NCBI GenBank assembly: GCA_949283535.1
Contig: CASDTC010000008.1
Location: forward strand, 1 to 64,000
DNA: 64,000 nt
Direction of reading: 5' to 3'
DNA from: an uncultured Pseudomonadota bacterium
GTDB lineage: Bacteria; Pseudomonadota; Alphaproteobacteria; Rs-D84
The notes under the pieces: model-generated
Told to the model about the DNA's origin: nothing
Database searches by the model: none
What the model saw: the letters and a program-made list of their open reading frames with translations, nothing else
Translations under genes and position numbers: made by a program
Shown here: piece by piece, positions 1-9,200 of the stretch
How the letters are laid out: each line of letters begins with the position of its first letter
How positions within the stretch are numbered: the first letter of the stretch is position 1

Positions 1-174
1 GCGGTATTAGCGTTCGTTTCCAAACGTTATTCCCCAGTAATGGGCAGTTTCCCACGCGTTACTCACTCGTGCGCCACTAGATCCACAGGGCAAGCCCTGT
101 TTCACCCGTTCGACTTGCATGCCTAAGACCTGCCGCCAGCGTTCGTTCTGAGCCAGGATCAAACTCTCAAGTTC
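1..174 (-). rRNA. rrs: 16S ribosomal RNA, 5' end only (cut by window edge)
   Basis: The minus strand carries the universal bacterial 27F site (AGAGTTTGATCCTGGCTCAG, at 167 down to 148) followed by AACGAACGCTGGCGGCAGG and the GTGAGTAACGCGTGGG segment. Aligning to E. coli numbering puts the mature 5' end near 174; about the first 174 nt of 16S lie in the window and the rest is off the left edge. The plus-strand reading frame covering 304-561 is the rRNA leader and not a gene. Confidence 0.97.
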
Positions 175-526
175 TAAAAAAACCTGTTAGTTAAGTCCTG
201 TGCATAAACAAACCTGACATTTTAATCAGTTCGTCTTTACATTAATATTCGCAAGACAAGTTTTAACGAGGTTTAATATGTAAACCTACTACCTGTCTAG
301 GATATGCACATTGACTTAGTCAAAGTTTGGATATTTCCAAATTTAACTGTCTGCATATCTCTTCTTGAACAGATTCTTGAATTAATCAAAAATCTTTTTG
401 ATGAGCTGCTTTTATTCACAATGTTTGCGTTATTAACAAGAACCCTATTTCCATTGGTCGTTCCGTTAACCGCAGAATTTCAGGGGTTGAGATTTTTTTT
501 GATTTGTTCCCAACTTGAAAGCCCGC
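175..526 (-). other. 16S rRNA leader (transcribed spacer)
   Basis: This roughly 350-nt stretch lies between the predicted rRNA promoter and the 16S 5' end, so it should be the leader removed during rRNA processing. No open frame with a ribosome binding site is convincing. I looked for a canonical boxA antitermination motif and saw no clear match. Confidence 0.6.
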
Positions 527-557
527 ATAGTATGCGCACATTTTTTCAAAAAGTCAA
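527..557 (-). promoter_or_regulatory. Probable rRNA operon promoter
   Basis: On the minus strand TTGACT (557-552) is followed by a -10 region CATACT/TACTAT (534-527; spacer 17-19). A GC-rich GCGGGC block directly follows the -10; such a GC-rich discriminator is the mark of stringently controlled rRNA promoters. AT-rich sequence upstream of the -35 could act as an UP element. Start site would be near 520. Confidence 0.7.
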
Positions 558-921
558 GTGATTTGTCAGAAATAATTTTTAAAAAATCATTCGGTTGCCA
601 TAATGAATAGGAAAAATCGCCAGAAATCAGCCATTTTCTTGTCATTAAAAAAATTTAACTTTTTTTAATATTTTTTTATTTGGCGCCGAAATACGATTCG
701 CCATTATGCCGATCTTATGATTCGTTTTCATTCAAACCAATACAAAACGCATAATTTTAAATCGATTCGATTACATCTGAACAAAATCGGATTATGTGCG
801 CCGTTGATTGAATATATGTCCAATTCGGCGGGTTCGATATTATATATAGGGTATAAAAATCCTGTTTCAAGTAATGGTTGACAAAAAAATTAACAAAAAT
901 ATTGAAAATCTGAAAATTGTG
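558..921. other. AT-rich intergenic region without a gene
   Basis: About 360 bases between the rRNA promoter and the promoter of the next gene. It is very AT-rich with runs of A and T, which fits UP-element and promoter-proximal DNA. A 65-codon minus-strand frame at 757-954 has no ribosome binding site and no recognisable protein features, so I do not call it. Confidence 0.5.
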
Positions 922-950
922 TTCAAATGGCATGTTTTTTGTGATATTAT
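922..950 (+). promoter_or_regulatory. Promoter of the exported protein at 960
   Basis: TTCAAA (922-927), a 17-bp spacer and TATTAT (945-950) with an upstream TGA giving an extended -10. The start codon follows only 9 nt after the -10, so the transcript would have almost no leader. Confidence 0.5.
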
Positions 951-959
951 TCAAGAGAT

Positions 960-2351
960 ATGAAAAACAAAATATTTATTTTTTCATCCCTGATGTGTTT
1001 ATGCGGGATTGCACCAGTTGTGGCGTCTGACTGCACTGGGGACGATTGTTATATTGCACCATTGAATATCGCACCGGCGTCCAGCGCGGTCGCCCCAAGT
1101 GTTGGCGCACCAACTGTATTGGGCGCACCAGTGCAATATGTTTATGCCGTGCCAGAACCAATGGTAGAGGCAAAATTGCTGTCTATTAAACCGGTGCCTG
1201 CTGACGACAGACCGCCGGTATGGGACGGAACCGCGGGCGATTATGATCCACGCGGGTATGATAAAACCGTCGACTGGCGCGATGGGGTGCCAATTTGGGA
1301 CGATTCGATTTCCAGTTATAAATACAAAGACTTTACAGACTGGTTCTTGCAACCAATGCCGGAATTATATATTCGCGAGGCGGATGCCCCAACAGAACCA
1401 GTTGCAACAGTTGTTGCAGAAAATCATTTTAACCCAGGTACGGTCAGTGTCGTTGACCTGTATCGACAGAATATGGCAGATGCCGCCGCAACGCGCGCAC
1501 GGGTCGAAGAATTATTAAGTCCACGAAAACCAACTGAAAATTTATGGGCGGACAATGTTGAAATTGACGAAACTGATGTTTCCAGTGGCGTAAAAACAAT
1601 AACAAACGAACAAAATACAACCATTGTTGATACTGCACCCGTTCAATCAATAACTCTGCCGTCCCAGGTTCAGAAAATACCGTTGCCGGCACCACGACCG
1701 GAATATGTCGCCCAGGATTTAAGCGAAGTTGTGAATATAACATTTGGTCGTGCGGACGGATGTCCATTTGAATCAGAAACAGAATGCGAAATTTGGCGCA
1801 GAAAGCCAATCATTCGTGAAACTGTTTCCCCACGCAGTCCGCGTATTCGTGCTGATAAAATGGCTGAATTTATTGCGGCGGCGCGTTGTGATAAAAATAT
1901 AACCGCAAATAATCCGCTGGCGGCACCATTGTTAGAACGGTATAAAATGCTGATGAATTCTGCAAATGCGTGTTGTACGGACGGCATGGCGTATTCATTA
2001 AAGCAAGCCGGCGCATCCGATGGATTGGTTTATAAATTCTTGGCAGACGATGCAAACTTTTACGGATTTGGGGCGCGTTGTCTGATGATGACAGATGATG
2101 AATTGGATACAAAATATCCAAATACTGCGACCGCCGCTGTTGCCGCAGATGTCCGAAATGGTTGTCTGTGCCGTGGGCGTCAATGGTTTTATGCAATGCT
2201 GGCACCGTTTGAACAGGCATACAAGGCATTCCCAGAATTTAAAGATTACAAATTCTATTATACATATACAGACGGACTGCAACGCGAAATAACCGTATCG
2301 GTGAATAACGATGTCCAGAATGTATTAAAACAATTATCTGTATGTCCATAA
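960..2351 (+). CDS. Exported protein of unknown function, 463 aa
   Basis: I do not recognise this protein. It begins with a clear signal peptide (MKNK, then a hydrophobic stretch ending in VVAS near residue 23) and the mature part starts with a Cys-containing acidic stretch. The middle is Pro/Ala/Val-rich and probably extended. The C-terminal third (from about residue 290) looks folded and carries several cysteines, including ACC, CLC and a final CP, which suggests disulphides in the periplasm or at the surface. No catalytic motif is visible. ATG at 960 gives the full signal peptide; only a weak AAGAGA lies just upstream. The gene stands alone, with its own promoter and terminator. Confidence 0.85.
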   Translation: MKNKIFIFSSLMCLCGIAPVVASDCTGDDCYIAPLNIAPASSAVAPSVGAPTVLGAPVQYVYAVPEPMVEAKLLSIKPVPADDRPPVWDGTAGDYDPRGYDKTVDWRDGVPIWDDSISSYKYKDFTDWFLQPMPELYIREADAPTEPVATVVAENHFNPGTVSVVDLYRQNMADAAATRARVEELLSPRKPTENLWADNVEIDETDVSSGVKTITNEQNTTIVDTAPVQSITLPSQVQKIPLPAPRPEYVAQDLSEVVNITFGRADGCPFESETECEIWRRKPIIRETVSPRSPRIRADKMAEFIAAARCDKNITANNPLAAPLLERYKMLMNSANACCTDGMAYSLKQAGASDGLVYKFLADDANFYGFGARCLMMTDDELDTKYPNTATAAVAADVRNGCLCRGRQWFYAMLAPFEQAYKAFPEFKDYKFYYTYTDGLQREITVSVNNDVQNVLKQLSVCP

Positions 2352-2376
2352 AAAGCGCCCATTCGGGCGTTTTTTT
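2352..2376 (+). terminator. Intrinsic terminator
   Basis: GCGCCC-ATTC-GGGCGT hairpin followed by a run of T, directly after the stop codon of the 463-aa exported protein. Confidence 0.85.
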
Positions 2377-2392
2377 CAAAGTGCAAAGTTCA

Positions 2393-2741
2393 AATATTGT
2401 GTCGCTGCGCGACAAGTTTTATTTACTGGATTGCCGCGCTGCGCCACGCAATGACAAGGTAGATGAACAACCGATTACAACTAATAAAGTTAATTATAAT
2501 TTATATAGCATGCTTCATATCCTTTGTCATCGCGTGGGCGCACAACACCAATGGCGTCTACCGCTTGTCATCGCGAGCCATCGCAGATGGCGTGGCGATC
2601 CAGTTATAATAGAGTCGCGCATACGCGCGGGCATAATTTACTGGATTGCTTCGCTACGCTCGCAATGACAAGGGATGTGGTACGCCACGCAATGACACGG
2701 TGTGGTGCAATGACAAAAAAAGGTGGCGTCATTTTTCCGTG
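2393..2741. repeat. Cluster of palindromic intergenic repeats
   Basis: A nest of related GC-rich repeat pieces in otherwise AT-rich DNA. It begins with a TGTCGCTGCGCGACA palindrome (2399-2413), then half-elements ending in CACGCAATGACAAGG or CGCAATGACA (about 2427-2460, 2524-2545, 2685-2700) around one full copy (2564-2673). These are typical of dispersed REP/MITE-like elements whose translation produces spurious proteins; no real gene is present here. Confidence 0.75.
2564..2673 (+). repeat. Dispersed palindromic repeat, full copy A
   Basis: About 110 bp with a three-part structure: CTTGTCATCGCGAG at one end, CTCGCAATGACAAGG as the inverted partner at the other, and a central CGCGCATACGCGCG palindrome. 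A second full copy in opposite orientation is at 6029-6139. The inverted ends and lack of coding capacity suggest a non-autonomous mobile element; no transposase is in the window. Confidence 0.8.
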
Positions 2742-2783
2742 ATGACGAGTTGGGCTGTTGCAAAATATGTGTATAATACAATG

Positions 2784-2866
2784 GAAATGTGGTATATGGC
2801 ATAAATATTACGCATAACAGGTTGATTTACCTGTATCGAAAAAATTGGGCAAATGCCCCTTTTTAA
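2784..2866 (+). ncRNA. Candidate small RNA
   Basis: A TATAAT box (2772-2777) with a weak -35 is followed about 70 nt later by a GGGCA-AA-TGCCC hairpin and T5 run (2847-2865). Between them lies a perfect ACAGGT-TGATTT-ACCTGT hairpin (2816-2833). No useful reading frame fits, so a small RNA of about 80 nt is the simplest reading. Promoter quality is modest. Confidence 0.3.
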
Positions 2867-3017
2867 ACGCACGAATGGGCTATATATATTTCTGTCTTGA
2901 TTTTGTAAGTATTCTAACGCGTATAAAATCAACACATTCCGGCATTTCTTTCCTTGTTATTCCCGCTTGATTCACCAATATAAATACCTTATGTCTTTGT
3001 GGGGATGCATCCAAATG

Positions 3018-3046
3018 TAAAAAACGCCCAAATGGGCGTTTTTTTA
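3018..3046. terminator. Bidirectional terminator
   Basis: AACGCCC-AAAT-GGGCGTT with A-run on one side and T-run on the other. It ends the minus-strand exported-protein operon whose last stop codon is at 3047-3049. Confidence 0.85.
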
Positions 3047-3790
3047 CTATTTTTGTTGATTGTTTCGTTGTTGGTTTTGTTGTTCTTCTATTTTTGTCAT
3101 GACAGCAATATTTAAAGCATATGCACAATTATTTACTTTATCACGACTTGCTTTTAAATCCACACAATTTGCTGGTGCTGTATATACACCTTTTTCGCTT
3201 TTTACGCCAGTAACGCCAAATGATTCTGCAAAACTTAAATCTTTTTGCAATTGACGATATGCTTCACCAATATTTCCTGCACTGACCGCCTGTAAAACAA
3301 TACGAATATTGCTTTGTATGCATGCCAGTCCAGCTGATGTACTGGTTTTTAACAGGCAATTTTCCGCACCAATTAATACAACATTTCTGTCGGTTGACAT
3401 ACTGCTGGCGGATCCAGATGAATCAGATGATGATGCGCCGGCGGCTTCGAAATTAGTGGTTAATATTTCGCGGCGCAATTGCGTTTTCATACGGTTTAAT
3501 GTTGCCTCTAAGAAACTGTATTGTTTATACATTTGCTGCATCATAACGGTTGTCTTTAATGCAACAACATCGCGCATCAATTGTTTATCAGAATCTGAAG
3601 TTGGATTTTCCGCTAAACCGATATTATATGTATGTGAACTGCACAATGCTAGTACTGGCGCAATACGATTATTATCATCATCACTGCAACCGTTATCTGC
3701 GGCATACACAGCTGGCACAATAAACAGCATTGCAACCGCAGATATAATCGCAGTTTTTAATTTTATAAAATATTTATTCTTTTTTTTCAT
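3047..3790 (-). CDS. Exported protein of unknown function, 247 aa
   Basis: Not recognised. The N-terminus is a long Lys-rich signal peptide (MKKKNKYFIK, hydrophobic core, cleavage near AVYA-AD around residue 30). The mature part is mostly predicted helical, with a Ser/Gly/Ala-rich linker near residue 120 and a Gln/Asn-rich tail. Four or more cysteines are spread through the protein. No ribosome binding site is obvious. It lies 34 bases downstream of the 701-aa exported protein on the same strand and is followed by a terminator, so the two probably form one operon and may act together in the periplasm or at the surface. Confidence 0.8.
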   Translation of the reverse strand: MKKKNKYFIKLKTAIISAVAMLFIVPAVYAADNGCSDDDNNRIAPVLALCSSHTYNIGLAENPTSDSDKQLMRDVVALKTTVMMQQMYKQYSFLEATLNRMKTQLRREILTTNFEAAGASSSDSSGSASSMSTDRNVVLIGAENCLLKTSTSAGLACIQSNIRIVLQAVSAGNIGEAYRQLQKDLSFAESFGVTGVKSEKGVYTAPANCVDLKASRDKVNNCAYALNIAVMTKIEEQQNQQRNNQQK

Positions 3791-3824
3791 ATGCGCCGTA
3801 TTCTGTTCTTTTGTTCAAAGCACT

Positions 3825-5930
3825 TTATTGCAAAAATGCTGGGGCATCAAAATCAAACTGCAAATTCGATAATGGTCCACCATTTGATATCCCCGAATTT
3901 AAATTTTGACTTGGCAATGATATGCTTGATACAGATGAAACAGGTGCATTACTTGTTTCCTTGGCGGTCATTGTTTCACACGCTGTTCTTGCGACATCAT
4001 CTGATACTGTACTGCAATCACATGTTAATGTTGCCAACTGCCATATTCCACCATAATCCGAACAAAAATCTTTTCTGAATCCACCTTCATCAACATAGGT
4101 CAGGTATTTATAGTCAGCCTCCGTTGCGCCTTTATCGTCAGTACATGCTGCACGATCAATGTCCCAGTTTGTATATTTTGTTCCACTGCCAATACATTCA
4201 CATTTACCTTCTCCTTGGGTGGCACCAGTTTCTTTTGATGGTACCCATTGTGCATTTCTGGACAAACTGTTTTCACATAAACATTTTTCATATTCATATC
4301 CATTAAATGATGAACACTTATAGATAACACTAGATGCAGTTGATGATGCACCTTCGGCTATACGACCACCGTTTTGAAATATGCTTTCTAAATCTTTATC
4401 TGGAACACAAACCTTGTCTGGTAATTGTTTCAGGCTGGCGTATTGTTGTAAATCTTGGAAAGTATCTGATGTAACAGCACAATATTTCAATCCATCTGGG
4501 TCAACACTTTTATTTTGACCAAATCGATTACCGCCATATACCGCGGGTGCATCTTGCTCTATCATACGCTGTAATACATCTATATCGATATTTGCCTGTC
4601 TTTTTAAACCGCGGAACAGAAATGAATTATCCAATGCTTCGGATGCGCAACCAACACGAACCTGGGCACCATCCAGACCTTCCTCATAATACAACCAGTT
4701 TCTTTGTACTTCTTCTTGGTTCGTTAACATTTTTATCAATTGACACCCACCGTCAGACATTGGAACAACCTGACCAACCTCGCATTCTGCGCCACCCATA
4801 ACAGTACCTTCACCTGTACTGACGGCAACAGAACGACCGTTTTTACAATTTGCCGCCGTATAATGCATAACCTGTCCTTTGGTACACAGATACTGCCCCC
4901 ATACATTACATGTACCATTCAGCATCATATAAATATCGGTAATATCCACCCCAACGGATTGCGCCAATATTAACGCATCGTATAATTCATTCAGCACATC
5001 ATTATACGGTTCAAAGAATTCCATTGCCTTTTGCTTAAACATACGAACACGTGCAGGTCCAGTACAATTATTTCCCGCAGAATCACAGCCCGCATATTCA
5101 AATGCGGTTTCCATTGCCGCCTTGGCAGACTTTAATGCAACCTCTGCATTTTCAATGCCGGTTAAAATTTCACCGGCGATTTGTTCACGCGCCAACAGGT
5201 TTGCATCAACCCCCGACTGTGCCGCCAATGTTTGCGCGGCGGTTAAATCAATTGGACCCGCAGACAAACTGGCGGTTGTGTCATTTGTTGTGGTTGTGCC
5301 GGTTGCGGTTGCGCCGGTTGTGGCGGATGTTGTCGATTGACTTGATGCCGTGGCATTTGCAATTGCCGCGGTGGTTGCCGCCTGTTGCTGTTCCAGTGCC
5401 GCTTGAATTTGTGCGGCTGTATCGGCACTTTGTTGTTGCATTTGTTGTTGCATTTGCTGCATCTGTTGCTGCATTTGCTGTAATTGCTGGCTGCTTTGTG
5501 CCGCCGCAGCCTGGGCAGCCGTTGCCTGGGCATTTGCCGCCGCCGCAGATGCCGCATTTGCGTCAGACACCAATTGCGCCGCGATATAGTCAATTAAATC
5601 ATTACCATACTGCTTGCACGACGCATTTGTTTCAACACATCCAACGACAATCGGACGCGCAACATCCATTGTTGCACAGCCCCCATTTGCACACTTTGGC
5701 TGGGCGCAACGAATTATTGCCGCATTACAATTTCCAAAATCCGCTGTTGGTGCCGATGTATTCGCGCGCGGATTCATGTACGCGTTCCACATGGCATTAT
5801 TTGTTGCGCCCGATGTTGGATTGTATGCGGTTAAATTACTGCCCACGGTTGTGGCAACCGGCGCCGCAGATGCAGTATTCGCACAAATCAACGATAATGC
5901 AAATAATAAAAATCTGGATATATGTTTCAT
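3825..5930 (-). CDS. Large exported coiled-coil, Cys-rich protein, 701 aa
   Basis: Not recognised. ATG at 5930 is preferred over an upstream in-frame start because AAGAGAGA lies just before it and a signal peptide (MKHISRFLLFALSL, cleavage near ASA) begins directly. Residues about 135-175 form an Ala- and Gln/Met-rich repeat (QQMQQQMQQM) expected to be a coiled coil, followed by a Thr/Ala/Ser-rich linker. The C-terminal half is rich in cysteines, including a CLCENS and a CECIGSG segment, typical of disulphide-bonded extracytoplasmic domains. It is first in an operon with the 247-aa exported protein. A surface or secretion-apparatus role is a guess. Confidence 0.85.
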   Translation of the reverse strand: MKHISRFLLFALSLICANTASAAPVATTVGSNLTAYNPTSGATNNAMWNAYMNPRANTSAPTADFGNCNAAIIRCAQPKCANGGCATMDVARPIVVGCVETNASCKQYGNDLIDYIAAQLVSDANAASAAAANAQATAAQAAAAQSSQQLQQMQQQMQQMQQQMQQQSADTAAQIQAALEQQQAATTAAIANATASSQSTTSATTGATATGTTTTNDTTASLSAGPIDLTAAQTLAAQSGVDANLLAREQIAGEILTGIENAEVALKSAKAAMETAFEYAGCDSAGNNCTGPARVRMFKQKAMEFFEPYNDVLNELYDALILAQSVGVDITDIYMMLNGTCNVWGQYLCTKGQVMHYTAANCKNGRSVAVSTGEGTVMGGAECEVGQVVPMSDGGCQLIKMLTNQEEVQRNWLYYEEGLDGAQVRVGCASEALDNSFLFRGLKRQANIDIDVLQRMIEQDAPAVYGGNRFGQNKSVDPDGLKYCAVTSDTFQDLQQYASLKQLPDKVCVPDKDLESIFQNGGRIAEGASSTASSVIYKCSSFNGYEYEKCLCENSLSRNAQWVPSKETGATQGEGKCECIGSGTKYTNWDIDRAACTDDKGATEADYKYLTYVDEGGFRKDFCSDYGGIWQLATLTCDCSTVSDDVARTACETMTAKETSNAPVSSVSSISLPSQNLNSGISNGGPLSNLQFDFDAPAFLQ

Positions 5931-6028
5931 ATTCTCTCTTAGGATTAATTTTAACACAAAAATTCAACAGTGAAAAGACAAAAATTTGTTTTTCGTCGCG
6001 CAGCGACACAGTATTCTATACTCTGGTC

Positions 6029-6139
6029 CCTTGTCATTGCGAGCGTAGTGAAGCAATCCAGTAAATGATGCCCGCGCGTATGCGCGACTTTATTATAACT
6101 GGATCGCCACGGTCGCGTTGCTCCCTCGCGATGACAAAG
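6029..6139 (-). repeat. Dispersed palindromic repeat, full copy B
   Basis: Same family as the copy at 2564-2673 but inverted: CTTGTCATTGCGAGCG, a central CGCGCGTATGCGCG palindrome, and GATGACAAAG at the far end. As at copy A, a TCGCGCAGCGACA palindrome lies just outside (5995-6008). The remaining 5931-6252 sequence holds no gene. Confidence 0.8.
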
Positions 6140-6255
6140 TACAAATATTACATGTTTGTTGTAAAATTTCTTGCGATGATAAAAAGAGAATGTTGTTCGG
6201 CAATACAATTATAAAATATTTTTATTTGTGATTTTTCATTTATTTTATAATAAAA

Positions 6256-6275
6256 AACGGGGCGATGCCCCGTTT
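6256..6275. terminator. Bidirectional terminator
   Basis: ACGGGGC-GAT-GCCCCGT hairpin flanked by A and T runs, immediately downstream of the stop codon of the 1049-aa exported protein. Confidence 0.9.
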
Positions 6276-6276
6276 T

Positions 6277-9200
6277 TTATTCCATGCTGACGCTGATTAT
6301 ATCGCCATATTCGCCGGCTTCATCAGCACCGATATAACATTTCAGGTGTCTGCCGACATTGTTCATCCAGTCTTCATATATCTGTTTCTGTTCCGCAGAC
6401 AGATTTGCATTCTGGATATCGCGTGTTGCCAGCGTCAATATTGTTGCACCCGCCGCACCCGTTACAACCGCACCAACAGTTGGGGCAACCCATGAATTCT
6501 TGTTATCAGAATCGGATGTGTTCTTTGCTGCATTAATAGCAATTTCCAAAGTAGACAGGTTTGCAAGCGCAAGATCTCCTGCTTCTTTCAAAGACGTTAA
6601 CTCGGAATCGTCTGTTACACCTACTATTGCATTTTGATTAATAACCGAAGAACCATATATTTTTATATATTCTGCATACCAATCTGACACAGACCCTTTT
6701 GCGTTATTTATAGTGCCACTATCCACATTTAATTTTGTTGCTTCATTTGCTATTGCGTTCATATAACCATTTATTGCCGCTACATCTGCAGTAACCCTTC
6801 CATTATTGCGGATAGTATTTTCAACTTTATCTATATATTCTGATATAACCTTGCTGTTATCGGTTGATTTCTTTTTCCCGGTTAAGCCGCCCAAGGCAGA
6901 CCCATCGGCAATACCCTTGCCCAGGTATGCACCACCAATCGCACTGGCAATACCACCCAATACACCAACCCATGTACGTGTACGGCGTTGGCTGGCGGCT
7001 TTGTCCGCGGTTTGTTCATCGGCAACAGTGTTTGCAATTGCCTCTAGCTCGTCAGATGGTATCCAGCTGCCACAGGTGAAAGTATCACCAACCGCAAAGT
7101 ATGTTGTTGCCCAATCTGCCCCATTCATCGCATTTCTGATATCTGGATCATCGGACTGGATTGTAACCTTTACCGTGCAGAATGATCCATATAAATCATT
7201 GCTGGCGACAAAGTCATTGCGTTCCAATCCCATGATTGTGTAATCATCTGGAACTTTTCTGTTATTTCTTAATTTTGACCACATGAATGTGCTGCCTGTA
7301 TCGTTGCGTGCGATTATGCCGCCCGCATTTGATGCCAAGCACATATTTTGCTCTTGGGTCAATTTACTGTTGTAAATCGCCTGGGCTTCTTTTTCAATGT
7401 CGTACACCAAACTGCGGAACATTGTTTCAGCCGCCTGACTTTGTGCATATGTTGTATATGAAACATATATTGGCGTATCATACATTACACCATTCGCAAC
7501 AGTATTGCAAATACCCTGGGTTCCATCTGATGCGTAACACATCGGATTGCCATCAGCATCTGTTGCCTGGACATCACCTTCGACACCTTCTAACTTAGTT
7601 GCACTGCCTGCATCCAACCAGCCAGAACGCACGCTGGTAATGTTGCCGGCGCCCCATGCAGATGTTTCACTTTCTTTCACTTTCATCTTGGCTGTTTCAA
7701 TTGCCAGGTGTTCTTGGCATACGGATGCTGATTTAACAGTATCCAAACACAATCCCAGAACAATTGTATAATCCAAAACACCACCAACCTTGTTCATACT
7801 GTTATCAAATGACGATGTACCTGTTTTGGTCAGTGTTGAATAAATATCGGTACGATTACGATAGCAATTTGTATATTCATCACCGCACATGGATTTTACA
7901 CAACTTTTTGCAACATTTTCGCATTGTGTGCGCATTTGTGCAATTGCAGCATCGCTGTAACTGGTTGCCAAAGCTGCATTCAATGATGCAATTACACCAA
8001 TTGGATCCGTACCTTTATCATCATATTCTGGGAATAATGTGGTAAATGCATCCGCCTGGTTATATGTATATGTGTATGTACCAGTACTGGTTGGGTTTTG
8101 TGCCGCATATTGGCAATATGGATCGGTATTTACAATTGCCGAACAACCCGTTTTGATTTCATCATAAACAGCATCGCTATTAATGGATTCTTCGTCACTG
8201 CCGCGTACCAATGAATAACATGCCGCGCCACTGCCGCCACCGCAAACACGCATTACGCATGATGATAATGTTTCAGAACATTTTTCCTTGGCATCGGTAT
8301 CAAAATCTTCGATTAAATCATTTAATCTGGCACGCATAGAATCATTCATGCGGGATGCATACGCTTCGGCAAAGACATCTTCTTGGTTATCGGCATCACT
8401 TAATTGTGATGATGTTGGCATTACGCCATTGCCCAAGAATGTTGCATAACAATACTTATTTCCGCCAATTGTATCCAGACACGAATTTCTGATATATGAA
8501 CGAACAGATGAATTGCTGACCGTTTCGGAAACAGACATTAATACATTTGTTGTTGTATCTGCCAATACGCCCGCATTAATTGCATCGACCAATGCGACCG
8601 CCTGTTCCGATGAATCAGCAATACATTTATATGGGTTTGCCGCACATGCATTTAAAATACATTGATCGGCAACCTTGTAACATGTAGATACCGCATTAAC
8701 CGCCGCCAATGCCGCACCTTCGGAAATTAAAATACCAACACGACTGTCGGATGCCGGATTCGCAGTTGTTGATGTTGAACCAAACAGTTCAATTTTGCCA
8801 TCGGACTGGCAACGCGCCAATGTCGAATCGCACAAAACCATTTGTTTTCTGAATTCTGTATTTGTTGTGCATAATTCAAATTCTGCACCACAAACATTAT
8901 CACGTTGCAAGCATGATGTATAACGGCGGATACAATCACTGGTGTCATACATATTTGAAATTGCTGCACCCGTTATCATTTGCCCCAGGACACTGCCGTC
9001 TGTCGGGTATGTATAGTCAGTAACCTCATCATACTGGTTTCTGGATGCAACATTTGACAGTGCGGTTGTTGATGATGTTCCAAACAATGCGTTTACACCA
9101 GACGCAGTGCATTGTGCCAAAGTACTTAAACACATTGGCATTTTTGCGTGGAACAAAACCTTGTTCGTGCATTCTTCGAAATTTGCACCACAAACATCGC

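Noticed and set aside
304..561. 85-codon plus-strand frame in the rRNA leader
   Set aside because: It lies on the strand opposite to the 16S leader and promoter, has no ribosome binding site and no protein-like features.
2524..2742. Frame with LLDCFATLAMT-type sequence
   Set aside because: This is the translation of the dispersed palindromic repeat; such predicted proteins are a common artefact.
5051..6064. 337-codon plus-strand frame opposite the 701-aa exported protein
   Set aside because: Low-complexity mirror of the minus-strand gene (His/Gln/Pro-rich), ends in the repeat and has no start signals.
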